Shown here one piece after another: positions 17,400 to 25,419 of a stretch of DNA of 64,000 bases; the stretch's first letter is position 1, and the number at the start of each line of letters is the position of its first letter. A program made the position numbers and the translations under genes. The stretch lies in the NCBI GenBank assembly GCA_002409995.1, contig DHOR01000030.1:102446-166445 (forward strand), in the 5' to 3' direction. The DNA is from Hungatella sp. UBA5385 (GTDB lineage: Bacteria; Bacillota; Clostridia; Lachnospirales; Lachnospiraceae). A model generated the notes under the pieces. The model worked only from the letters and a program-made list of their open reading frames with translations. It had not been told where the DNA came from and did no database searches.

Positions 17400-18497
17400 C
17401 TATTCACTGTATACGTACTCAGAATTATCCTTGATCCAAGAATCAATCTCGTTTTTTGTTTTCGGAAGGACCAATTCTCCTGACTCCAGCTTTCCTACAA
17501 GCTCATTAATTTTATCTTTCAGGGTCTGCGGAACAGGAACATTACTCTCACCATAAGAAATGACAAAATACCCATTGTAAATTCCCAGAGAGCGTTCTCC
17601 GTATTCTAACTTTCCGTCAATCAAATCCTTACATAATGAAAATACTATGCTGTCCAGGCTTTCAAGTGAAGATGCAATCACGTTATCCGGTGCTGTACTG
17701 ATTGGACTTTCAGACGTACAGCCTATGGCATATAATGATGACTCTTTTGCCTGATTGATTGTGCCTAAAGAAGATCCCCCTGCCAAAGTCATGACAATAT
17801 CACCGCCACCATCATAGATGGATTTCGTAATTTCTTTTGCCGTTGCCGGATCATCAAATGCACCTACAATGCCCACACGAACATCGGTATCGGCACAGGC
17901 AAGCCTGGCACCTGCCTCAAATCCCAGTGCTCCTTCCTGCATTACAGGTGAATCAACACCAATCACGATTCCTACGGCATGCTGTTCATTCATATTTTCA
18001 ATGCTTGTATCCTGGGTCAGGGCACCTGCCAGATAACCGCCTAAAAATGTATAATCACGAAAATCTTTCACTAAGGATACAACATTCTCTGCATCTACCA
18101 TGGTATCTATAATAGAAAATTTCTGATCCGGATAATTAGGCGCAAGCTCTGTAAGTGCAGATTCAGCCTCACTAGCATTTAACATAATCAAATCATAGCT
18201 TCCATCCTCGGCATACTGAGTAATATAAGTTGCATAATCCGATGCAGATTGTGGTTCTGAATAGTCAAACTCAATCCCTAATTCATCTTTTGCCATTTTC
18301 AGTCCGGCATATGCAAGATCATTAAAATTCTGATCACCAAGACCTCCTGTCCCTACGATTAATCCAACTTTAATTACTTCCTTATCATTACTTTTTTCAC
18401 TTGAACCGCCACTGTCGATCTTTTTCCCTCCACATGCTGTTAATAAAAGGCATAAACTTATTATAAAAAATACTTTATACAAATTTTTATTTTTCAT
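17400..18497 (-). CDS. BmpA-family nucleoside-binding lipoprotein
   Basis: A 365-residue extracytoplasmic receptor of the importer. The signal peptide has lipobox LTAC (Cys near residue 22), followed by a Gly/Ser/Lys linker. The mature start IKVGLIVGTGGLGDQNFNDLAY is typical of BmpA/Med proteins, as are DTMVDAENVVSLVKDF, GGYLAGAL and GADIVMTLAGG-like segments. No strong ribosome site lies directly before the ATG: AAGGAAAGGAG is about 40 nt upstream, across a hairpin (18508-18533). Confidence 0.92.
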   Translation of the reverse strand: MKNKNLYKVFFIISLCLLLTACGGKKIDSGGSSEKSNDKEVIKVGLIVGTGGLGDQNFNDLAYAGLKMAKDELGIEFDYSEPQSASDYATYITQYAEDGSYDLIMLNASEAESALTELAPNYPDQKFSIIDTMVDAENVVSLVKDFRDYTFLGGYLAGALTQDTSIENMNEQHAVGIVIGVDSPVMQEGALGFEAGARLACADTDVRVGIVGAFDDPATAKEITKSIYDGGGDIVMTLAGGSSLGTINQAKESSLYAIGCTSESPISTAPDNVIASSLESLDSIVFSLCKDLIDGKLEYGERSLGIYNGYFVISYGESNVPVPQTLKDKINELVGKLESGELVLPKTKNEIDSWIKDNSEYVYSE

Positions 18498-18507
18498 CGT
18501 TCTCTGC

Positions 18508-18533
18508 TGTATATTGCATCTAATGAATATACA
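18508..18533 (-). other. Hairpin between ADH and bmpA genes
   Basis: An 8-bp perfect inverted repeat (TGTATATT, 10-nt loop, AATATACA). It lies between a strong Shine-Dalgarno-like AAGGAAAGGAG and the bmpA ATG. It could stabilise or process the mRNA, or shorten the distance between ribosome site and start. The function is inferred only from position. Confidence 0.4.
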
Positions 18534-18564
18534 TAGCTCCTTTCCTTGATTTTTTCATGATATG

Positions 18565-19734
18565 TTACTGTGCCATTTTGTAAATCTGTTCAGCATCATC
18601 TGCATCCAGGCTCTTCAAGCCTCCAATATTGCCAAATCTGCACGCATCCTCAGCCATTTTTCTGAATTTTTCATCATTCTCAATGCCTATTTCTCCCAGC
18701 GTTCCAGGAGCACCCATACTTAGAAAAAATTCACGAAGTCTTCTTATTCCCTCTAATGCAGTCTTTTCTGGTTGATAGAAATCAACTTCTACATTGAAAA
18801 CTCTATGGGCAAACTGGACAAATCTTGGAATATTATCTTTGAATACATATTCTGCCCAGCATGGGAATAAAACAGAAAGTGCAGCACCATGTACTGTATT
18901 ATACTGTGCACTCAACTGTGCCCCCAGCATATGAGTTGCCCAATCTTGTTTTCTTCCTGCTCCCAACAAGTCATTATGTGCAATAACAGAGGACCACATT
19001 AGCTCTGTCCTTGCATTATAATCACTCAAATCTTTCATGAGTGCATGGGAATTTACCAAAATGGATTTCATCACACCTTCGCACATATAGTCTGTCAGGT
19101 TCACATCAACAGAACACGAGAAATAACGTTCCATTATATGTGAAAACATGTCCACAATGCCATAAACCGTCTGATGTTTTGGGATTGTCAGCGTCAATTC
19201 CGGATTCATCAGCGTAAAGATCGGTCTTAATAAATCAGACAATACATCTGCACTCTCACCTTTTTCGGTGTTTCTTAAGACACTCCCCCGGCTGCCCTCA
19301 CTCCCAGTCGCCGGAAGCGTCATCACAGTACCTACCGGCAGCGTTTCTATGGGATAAGCCTTCTTACTATAAAAATCCCAAACATCTCCATCATATTTAG
19401 CACCGATTCCAACAGCTTTTGCCGTGTCAATGACACTTCCTCCACCTGCCGCAAGAATACAACCCACATTTTTTGCCTTACATATCTCGATGCCTTTCCT
19501 TACCAGGCTTACCTTTGGATTCGGTTCAACGCCCGAGAGTTCATAATATTTCACTCCTGCTGACTCCAATGATTCCACGATTCTGTCATAAAGTCCTGAC
19601 TTGTACGTAAAGTCATCTCCATAGTGTACAAACAGGCAGACATCAGATATTTTTTTTACTTCCTGCCCACAAAGCTTATCAGCATCCTCCTGCAGGATAA
19701 ATTTTGTGGGTGACATAAATTCAAAACTTTCCAT
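18565..19734 (-). CDS. Iron-containing alcohol dehydrogenase
   Basis: A 389-residue group III Fe-dependent dehydrogenase of the butanol-dehydrogenase/YqhD branch. The NAD(P) motif GGGSVIDTAKAVG is near residues 95-107. Metal-ligand segments follow: DMFSHIMER, and AHNDLLGAGRKQDWATHMLGAQL, with the later HGAALSVLFP. It sits between deoB and bmpA inside the nucleoside operon. DeoC makes acetaldehyde from deoxyribose-5-phosphate, so reduction of acetaldehyde to ethanol is a sensible role. This is context-based; enzymes of this branch are broad. Confidence 0.88.
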   Translation of the reverse strand: MESFEFMSPTKFILQEDADKLCGQEVKKISDVCLFVHYGDDFTYKSGLYDRIVESLESAGVKYYELSGVEPNPKVSLVRKGIEICKAKNVGCILAAGGGSVIDTAKAVGIGAKYDGDVWDFYSKKAYPIETLPVGTVMTLPATGSEGSRGSVLRNTEKGESADVLSDLLRPIFTLMNPELTLTIPKHQTVYGIVDMFSHIMERYFSCSVDVNLTDYMCEGVMKSILVNSHALMKDLSDYNARTELMWSSVIAHNDLLGAGRKQDWATHMLGAQLSAQYNTVHGAALSVLFPCWAEYVFKDNIPRFVQFAHRVFNVEVDFYQPEKTALEGIRRLREFFLSMGAPGTLGEIGIENDEKFRKMAEDACRFGNIGGLKSLDADDAEQIYKMAQ

Positions 19735-19741
19735 GCTCTTT

Positions 19742-20905
19742 TCACCCCTCCATTTCTTTTAAGAAAGAAGTACCTTCCGGAAAATGATATCCGAAATATT
19801 CAGCAACGGTTGCCGCAATATCAGAGAATGTATCTCTTATGCCTATGTCACCCCCTTGTTTTAAGTTTTTTCCATAAACTACGATAGGAATATGTTCCCG
19901 CGTATGATCTGTACCCGGCATTGTTGGGTCACATCCATGATCCGCCGTAATAAGAAGAATATCATCCTCATCGAGCAAGTCTATCATCACTGGAACAAAT
20001 GTATCAAAATATTCCAATGCTTCAGCATATCCTTTTGGATTATTCCTGTGTCCGTAAAGCATATCAAAATCCACCAGATTCACAAATAAAAATCCATCAA
20101 ACCCTTCTTTCAAATAAGAAATCGTCGCCTGAATTCCCTCTTTATTGTTTCTGGTATGATTAATCTCTGTCAGACCCCTGCCATTAAAAATATCCTCAAT
20201 CTTGCCCACTCCAATGACATCTTTTCCATTCTCACTTAGCATGTCCAATATAGTATATCCCGGCGGATCAATGGAAAAATCCTTTCGGTTCTCTGTGCGG
20301 TAATAATTACCACTTTCTCCCGTAAACGGCCGGCAGATAATTCTGCTTACCGTATCGTCCCCGCTCATTAGCTCTCTTGCTATTCTACAGATTTCATACT
20401 GACGTTCTAGCGGAATCACACTTTCGTGCATTGCAATCTGCATTAGACTGTCCGCAGATAAGTAAACAATCGGATATCCGGTCTTCACATGCTCGTCCCC
20501 CAGAACTTTGATAATCTCTGTGCCAGAAGCAGGATAATTGCCGATTACTTTTGTTCCAATCCTACTCTCTAGTTCATTCATAATTCTCGGTGGAAAAGAA
20601 TCCCCAAATACTTTAAAAGGAGTTTTTATAATCAGGCCTGCTATTTCAAAATGTCCATTTGTTGTATCTTTCGCTTTTGCACGTTCTCTGGCCTTTCCAT
20701 AACATCCTTTCGGGTGTTTGATACCCTTTAGCCCTGTCTCACGGATATTATATAAACCAAGCGATTTCATATTGGGAATATCCAATCCTCCCCGAAATTC
20801 ATCTACATGCTTCAATGTGTTCGCTCCCACATCTCCAAATTCCACAGCATCCGGCAATTCACCAACTCCCACGCTATCCAATACGATGGCAATAAATTTC
20901 CCCAT
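19742..20905 (-). CDS. deoB: Phosphopentomutase
   Basis: A 387-residue alkaline-phosphatase-superfamily mutase that converts (deoxy)ribose-1-phosphate to the 5-phosphate, linking PNP to DeoC. Motifs: IVLDSVGVGELPDA at the N-terminus (metal-binding Asp), AKAKDTTNGHFE with the catalytic Thr, FVNLVDFDMLYGHR, and LLITADHGCDPTMPGTDHTRE with metal ligands. The ATG at 20905 has GGAGG 5 nt upstream; the 29-codon upstream frame extension has no support. It lies 8 nt before the ADH gene. Confidence 0.96.
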   Translation of the reverse strand: MGKFIAIVLDSVGVGELPDAVEFGDVGANTLKHVDEFRGGLDIPNMKSLGLYNIRETGLKGIKHPKGCYGKARERAKAKDTTNGHFEIAGLIIKTPFKVFGDSFPPRIMNELESRIGTKVIGNYPASGTEIIKVLGDEHVKTGYPIVYLSADSLMQIAMHESVIPLERQYEICRIARELMSGDDTVSRIICRPFTGESGNYYRTENRKDFSIDPPGYTILDMLSENGKDVIGVGKIEDIFNGRGLTEINHTRNNKEGIQATISYLKEGFDGFLFVNLVDFDMLYGHRNNPKGYAEALEYFDTFVPVMIDLLDEDDILLITADHGCDPTMPGTDHTREHIPIVVYGKNLKQGGDIGIRDTFSDIAATVAEYFGYHFPEGTSFLKEMEG

Positions 20906-20962
20906 GCTAACCTCCTTCCCATCTATTAGTATTCCCCAGGTATTCATATACCAGTGCATTAA

Positions 20963-20989
20963 GAGGCACCTGCTTACAAGCGGTGCCTC
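20963..20989 (-). terminator. Intra-operon hairpin upstream of deoB
   Basis: An 8-bp perfect inverted repeat (GAGGCACC with GGTGCCTC) just after the transaldolase-like gene. The minus-strand tail is not a clean T-run, so it is more likely a partial terminator or mRNA 3'-end stabiliser lowering downstream expression. Confidence 0.4.
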
Positions 20990-20997
20990 CATGCTTC

Positions 20998-22311
20998 TTA
21001 GTTTTCACCATTTGCAGCATTCATAAATCTTCTCTGATATGTAATAATCTGTGGCGCAGATGTGTTCTGTGCCAGATAGCTTGGTTCTGTGGTAATCACA
21101 ATCCTGTCCGTCATATCCTGAAATTCCGGCTCAGCCATCATTTTGTCAAGTTCTGGATACATTCTGGAACCTTCAATACTACAAATAATTAATCTGGTGT
21201 CTTCCAGATTTGAATTACGAAGCATTCTTAGGTTATGTCTTACACCATCCATACCATCGAATCCTTCTCTGTCATTAATCTTCCTGTATTCAACCGTTTC
21301 TCTTGCAATCTTTTCAACCAAACGAAGATCCACATCTTTGTCTTCTTTGGAAAGGATGTCCCACTGAATCATGAAATCTCTTAAGCCAGTCAGGAAACGG
21401 TCATCATATGTTTTCTGGTATGCTGTAAGCAGCCCATTAATATATGTAGTGACTCCGAAACGCTGTCGAACAAAACTGTTGATGAAGTATGGTTTTGCCT
21501 GAAGAGCCATACCTGTCTGCCATGGTTCAAACATTAACGTGTAATTTACCCTGAATCCATGTTCTTTCAATCTTAGTGCAAGATTATGTCCATGGAGATA
21601 ATCTGTTGTTGCCGCCTGATTCCAGCGTGTGGCAAGTCTCTTATCGCCTGTCAGCAAATCACCTACATTATTTCCATTGACCGGTCCTGTATGAGGTACT
21701 TTGATAACCATACGGTAATCTGAGAACATCTCCCTGAATTCCTCCGCCTCTTCCAGAATCTGATTGAAATCCGCAAATGGATTGTTGAGTTCCACACTAA
21801 TGTCACATCCGGGTCCTAAAATGTTACAGATTTCCTGCATGACTTCATTTCTTGTTTTATACTTTTTCCCAATATTGGCTTCTGGATTATTGATGAACAT
21901 GTCATAAATGATACCAGGATTGCAAGTCAGATTTCCAATCAGATTCTTAATTGGCTCCAATTCATACGGATTTGCTGTATCAGCTGAATAGATGAATTTG
22001 GTTGGTCTTTTTTTACCGTTTTTATCATATGAAATATTCCTTACCAGATCAATTTCCAGAACTTGATTCTCTTTCATGTTATATTTGATTTCAAAACCTG
22101 CCGGTGTCTCTCCTTCTGGAACTTTGAACAAATCAATGACGTCTTTAAAACGGTCACTTGCGCTGATATATTTTACTCTCTCCAGAAGAAACTTATATTC
22201 CTCGAGAGTGATATTCTGATGCAAAGCTCTTTTTACATAATTTTCATCTTTTGATACGATCTGGATGTCTTCACCTACGAAGGACGCCAGACTATAATTT
22301 ACTGATTGCAT
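20998..22311 (-). CDS. Large transaldolase-like protein in the deo operon
   Basis: 437 residues, resembling the FSA/TalC transaldolase barrel with extra parts. After an N-terminal extension of about 105 residues there is an IYSADTANP strand (Asp111, matching the catalytic Asp of FSA). Then come NLTCNPGII (the family's T-x-NP-S-I-I), MVIKVPHTGP with Lys204 as candidate Schiff-base lysine, and RVNYTLMFEPWQTGMALQA followed by YFINSFVRQRFG. About 25 residues (NGNNVGDLL onward) are inserted after the lysine strand. Known transaldolases are about 215 or 315 residues. The ATG at 22311 follows GGAGG by 5 nt; an in-frame GTG at 22323 is less likely. It lies directly after deoC. A link from pentose phosphates to glycolysis is plausible; the reaction is unproven. 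Confidence 0.72.
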   Translation of the reverse strand: MQSVNYSLASFVGEDIQIVSKDENYVKRALHQNITLEEYKFLLERVKYISASDRFKDVIDLFKVPEGETPAGFEIKYNMKENQVLEIDLVRNISYDKNGKKRPTKFIYSADTANPYELEPIKNLIGNLTCNPGIIYDMFINNPEANIGKKYKTRNEVMQEICNILGPGCDISVELNNPFADFNQILEEAEEFREMFSDYRMVIKVPHTGPVNGNNVGDLLTGDKRLATRWNQAATTDYLHGHNLALRLKEHGFRVNYTLMFEPWQTGMALQAKPYFINSFVRQRFGVTTYINGLLTAYQKTYDDRFLTGLRDFMIQWDILSKEDKDVDLRLVEKIARETVEYRKINDREGFDGMDGVRHNLRMLRNSNLEDTRLIICSIEGSRMYPELDKMMAEPEFQDMTDRIVITTEPSYLAQNTSAPQIITYQRRFMNAANGEN

Positions 22312-22322
22312 AATGTCCTCCA

Positions 22323-23021
22323 CTATTTTAATTTATCTGATGCTTTTATATAATCGCTGTATTCCTGCACCAATTTACCTGCGTTTCTTGTTCCGCATAG
22401 GCTTACTCCAAGATATTCAAACATATACAGAACTGCTGCCATTGTAAATGTCCGCGGCACACCAGAAACCTTAATCTTTGTATTTCCTGACAGATTTTCT
22501 TTCATAATCTGCACCTGATGCTCTGTGGGGAATGCTTGAGAACCTGTAGCCGTCTTAACGTAAGTAACACCGCACTGGCAGCAGATTTTTGTTACTTCCG
22601 CAATTTCTTCATCTGTCAGGAATCCAACTTCAAAAATCAGCTTTGTATCACATCCATCTCCACATATTCTGACAAATTCACTGATTTCATAACGAACAAG
22701 ATCCCAGTTTCCATCTTTTACAGCTCCGATGTTTACCACCATATCACATGCCGTACACCCAAGATCTACCATCTCCTGAAGTTCGAAAAGTTTTGATTTT
22801 GTAGACATCGCTCCATATGGGAAACCAATAACAGCACTGGGTCCTACATCAGATCCTTTTAATTCTTCTACAACCAGCTCTGCCCAGCAGGAATTTACAT
22901 TCACTGCATTTACATTATATTTCTTTGCAATATTGCACGCCTCAATGATATCTTCTTTTTGTAAATTTGGCGCCAAATATGCCAAGTCCAGGTGTTTAGC
23001 AAATTCATTAACTGTTAACAT
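22323..23021 (-). CDS. deoC: Deoxyribose-phosphate aldolase
   Basis: A 232-residue class I aldolase that splits 2-deoxyribose-5-phosphate into acetaldehyde and glyceraldehyde-3-phosphate. Active-site elements are present: Asp93 in CDMVVNIGA, Schiff-base Lys156 in YVKTATG, and Lys184 in KIKVSGV. The N-terminal HLDLAYLAP departs from the usual HIDHT-L-x-P, and two CC/CQC clusters (residues 147-150) are unusual, so it is a divergent member. It is the first gene of the nucleoside operon, behind a good promoter. Confidence 0.92.
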   Translation of the reverse strand: MLTVNEFAKHLDLAYLAPNLQKEDIIEACNIAKKYNVNAVNVNSCWAELVVEELKGSDVGPSAVIGFPYGAMSTKSKLFELQEMVDLGCTACDMVVNIGAVKDGNWDLVRYEISEFVRICGDGCDTKLIFEVGFLTDEEIAEVTKICCQCGVTYVKTATGSQAFPTEHQVQIMKENLSGNTKIKVSGVPRTFTMAAVLYMFEYLGVSLCGTRNAGKLVQEYSDYIKASDKLK

Positions 23022-23100
23022 CGTACATCTCCTCCTGATATTTAACTTTCTTTCCTTATATTAATGCGCATTTTCAATTTAACCGGCTTGTTATAATCAC

Positions 23101-23129
23101 AATATAATACCTTTTTCATGTTTTGTCAA
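23101..23129 (-). promoter_or_regulatory. Promoter of the deo/nucleoside operon
   Basis: Minus-strand TTGACA (23129-23124), 17 bp, TATATT (23106-23101), about 75 nt before the deoC ATG. Perfect -35 and near-consensus -10. Confidence 0.75.
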
Positions 23130-23167
23130 TATCATTTGTTGTATTAATCACATTTTAAGGCGAAGTT

Positions 23168-23232
23168 TTTGTTATTGTACCAACTTTGTTGGGCTATTTT
23201 GTTATATTTTACTCATTTTGGTAACATTTGGT
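23168..23232. repeat. TTTGKT repeats upstream of the deo promoter
   Basis: Five copies of TTTGTT or TTTGGT, beginning at 23168, 23185, 23198, 23217 and 23227, lie 40-110 bp upstream of the -35. DeoR-family regulators often bind short tandem repeats, so this is a candidate operator or upstream element. In an AT-rich spacer it could also be chance. Confidence 0.3.
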
Positions 23233-23302
23233 AATTATACTCTATTCATAAAAGTTGAAAATTACAATCCTCTACAGATTTGACAAAACTAACAAACAAA
23301 TC

Positions 23303-23348
23303 AAAAAAAGCTATGTGCTCCCAACTTTCATCAGCAGCCCATAGCTCT
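23303..23348 (-). terminator. Terminator of the glycosyltransferase-CPBP operon
   Basis: Inverted repeat AGCTATG-x-GCT with AGC-x-CATAGCT (23309-23346), ending in seven Ts on the minus strand. Clear intrinsic terminator. Confidence 0.85.
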
Positions 23349-23426
23349 CTTACTATTAACCATCTCATTTAACAGGTCATATTAAATCTAATAAGATAAT
23401 GACCATAGGTTAAAAATGACTCATAT

Positions 23427-24446
23427 TTAATTAAACCCAAAAAACTTCTGTGTAATCTTATAACCTGCAATAGAAAACTTCCTACCGCTCTTACCCGGAA
23501 GGTTGGTCCCCTGTCCCAGGAACCCCCAGCGCAGCCTCATATAGAGAGGAAAACTCAGCTTTTTCAAAAACAGCCATAATTCCTTTTTCTTCTCCAAATT
23601 CTCCTCAGATTCTGATTTAATAGCCAGAATAGAGGAAACCGTCATCATGATCTCCAGATAACGCATCATATAATGACGAAGCTTACGATTCTTAATCTTT
23701 GTAATATCATAATAGCCCAGCATCAGCTTGGTGACACGAAACTGCTGATCTATACGTCCGATCATAACCGACTCATTGACTGACTGATCTTCTCTTCCAA
23801 TATAGTAACGATAGAAATTAACATTTAAATAATACATAGTCTTTACATGAGGAAGAGGCTGGTAAACGAATATATTATCTACATAAAAAGTATGCTTTGG
23901 CAGTTCCATACCACATTCCTTTAAAAGCTCTGTTCGATAGATAACAGAATGCATCAGAATATACTGTCCCAGCATAAATACCTTTACATTATCCCAGGTA
24001 AACACCTGATTCTGTGGGAGAGCTGTGCGGTAATTCATTACCTTTTTCCGCTTTACTCCCTGTTTCTCATAGACGAAATTGCTGATCAGCATATCCAGGG
24101 TTTCTTCCCCGTATACAAAACGTCTTAATGTAGCCAAAATCTCCTTGTAGGCAGCCGCATCTACCCAGTCATCACTGTCTACTACCTTAAAATAAATACC
24201 TGTGGCATTGCGAAGACCTGCATTGACTGCTTCTCCGTGACCGCCATTCTCCTGATGAATTGCTCTGCAGATTCCCGGATATTTTGCTTCATACTCATCT
24301 GCAATCTCTCCTGTTCTGTCCTTTGTGGAACCATCATTAACAATGAGGATTTCCACCTCTTCTCCTCCCGGCAACAGGGAGTTAATACAGTGCCTCATAT
24401 AGGCTTCTGAGTTATAGCAAGGAATTGCAATGGATAAGAGCTTCAA
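23427..24446 (-). CDS. Family 2 glycosyltransferase
   Basis: 339 residues; a GT-A fold GT2 enzyme begins at residue 1 (LSIAIPCYNSEAYMRHCI). It has ILIVNDGSTKD (nucleotide-sugar binding), HGEAVNAGL, and the DxD motif in VVDSDDWVD (about residue 98). The C-terminal 100 residues are basic and helical without clear membrane spans. Likely adds a sugar to a surface polysaccharide or lipid carrier; donor and acceptor are unknown. It overlaps the CPBP gene by 4 nt (ATGA). Confidence 0.88.
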   Translation of the reverse strand: MKLLSIAIPCYNSEAYMRHCINSLLPGGEEVEILIVNDGSTKDRTGEIADEYEAKYPGICRAIHQENGGHGEAVNAGLRNATGIYFKVVDSDDWVDAAAYKEILATLRRFVYGEETLDMLISNFVYEKQGVKRKKVMNYRTALPQNQVFTWDNVKVFMLGQYILMHSVIYRTELLKECGMELPKHTFYVDNIFVYQPLPHVKTMYYLNVNFYRYYIGREDQSVNESVMIGRIDQQFRVTKLMLGYYDITKIKNRKLRHYMMRYLEIMMTVSSILAIKSESEENLEKKKELWLFLKKLSFPLYMRLRWGFLGQGTNLPGKSGRKFSIAGYKITQKFFGFN

Positions 24447-25222
24447 ACTGATACCTCCTTATTATTGGTTTTTCTCTTAATTATCAATATACACCACACA
24501 GCTATGATTGTTGAGCAGGTGGTAACGGCAAATGTAATTCCTCTGCTGTCCGATGCGATAAAATTATACAAACCGGGCAGTTTCGTTATAAAAAGGGATA
24601 ATAGATTAGCTGCCTGATGGAATATAACAGCTGCAGCCAAAGTCCCACATGCTTCATAGACCCAAGTCATAGCCATTCCCAGTAAAAATGCGTATACTCC
24701 CTGGGGAAGATTGCCATGAAAAAGGGCAAACAACAGCGAAGTAATAAGAGCTGCCGGTAAAAAAGGCAGACGATCTCTGATAGAAGCATATATCAGCCCA
24801 CGGAATATAAATTCCTCTGCAACAGGAATTATCAGCCCGCTGCATAATATCTGAATCAAAAATGGCGATGAATACAGACTTTCCTGTACCTGAACATAAC
24901 CGTAAGACAGCTTCGTCAGATGAAATATATTAATTAAATTATTGCCAAGCAGACAAAATGCTGATCCCAGCAAAATTATGTAGGGAACACAGCCTTTTAA
25001 ATTCAAGCTTATAGCAGGATAGTTTCCTCTTTTCTCCTGATCTATCTTATAATAGTTGTAAAAAACAAGACTTGTTACTAAAGCCGATATTCCTGTTGCT
25101 TCCAGCGGTTCCAGTCCTGTTATTCTTGAAACAAAGACGGAACATGAGGAATAGAAAAAAACCGAAAGTATCAGACGAAGCACAACTGATATCAATAGAC
25201 TTCCTCCCTTCCTTCTTATCAT
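24443..25222 (-). CDS. CPBP-family (CAAX-type) membrane metalloprotease
   Basis: 259 residues with about eight hydrophobic segments. The catalytic motifs are EEFIFRGLIY (EExxxR, about residue 135) and FALFHGN (FxxxH), followed by a third motif in FHQAANLL. Bacterial CPBP proteins act in intramembrane proteolysis, bacteriocin self-immunity or protein anchoring; the role here is open. Operonic with the glycosyltransferase. Confidence 0.87.
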   Translation of the reverse strand: MIRRKGGSLLISVVLRLILSVFFYSSCSVFVSRITGLEPLEATGISALVTSLVFYNYYKIDQEKRGNYPAISLNLKGCVPYIILLGSAFCLLGNNLINIFHLTKLSYGYVQVQESLYSSPFLIQILCSGLIIPVAEEFIFRGLIYASIRDRLPFLPAALITSLLFALFHGNLPQGVYAFLLGMAMTWVYEACGTLAAAVIFHQAANLLSLFITKLPGLYNFIASDSRGITFAVTTCSTIIAVWCILIIKRKTNNKEVSV

Positions 25223-25239
25223 CTTCTCTCTTAACGAAC

Positions 25240-25248
25240 ATTATACCA
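25240..25248 (-). promoter_or_regulatory. Extended -10 element before the CPBP gene
   Basis: Minus-strand TGGTATAAT lies 18 nt upstream of the CPBP ATG. The -35 region is poor (CTGGAT at 17-bp spacing), as expected of extended -10 promoters. Confidence 0.35.
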
Positions 25249-25339
25249 TCTTCAAGCAGGATATCCAGTCCTAATTTTCTAAATTATTTCTTAGGATCTG
25301 TCATGTTATTTCCAAAGTAATGGCTATAGGGAAAACCTA

Positions 25340-25368
25340 TTGCAATTTTTAGGGTCAGAGAATATAAT
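25340..25368 (+). promoter_or_regulatory. Promoter of the carbamate kinase gene
   Basis: TTGCAA (25340-25345), 17 bp, TATAAT (25363-25368), about 50 nt before the ATG. Confidence 0.7.
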
Positions 25369-25419
25369 ATTCTTATACATTTTGATCAAAACTACATACA
25401 ATGGAGAGAGGTAACCAAT

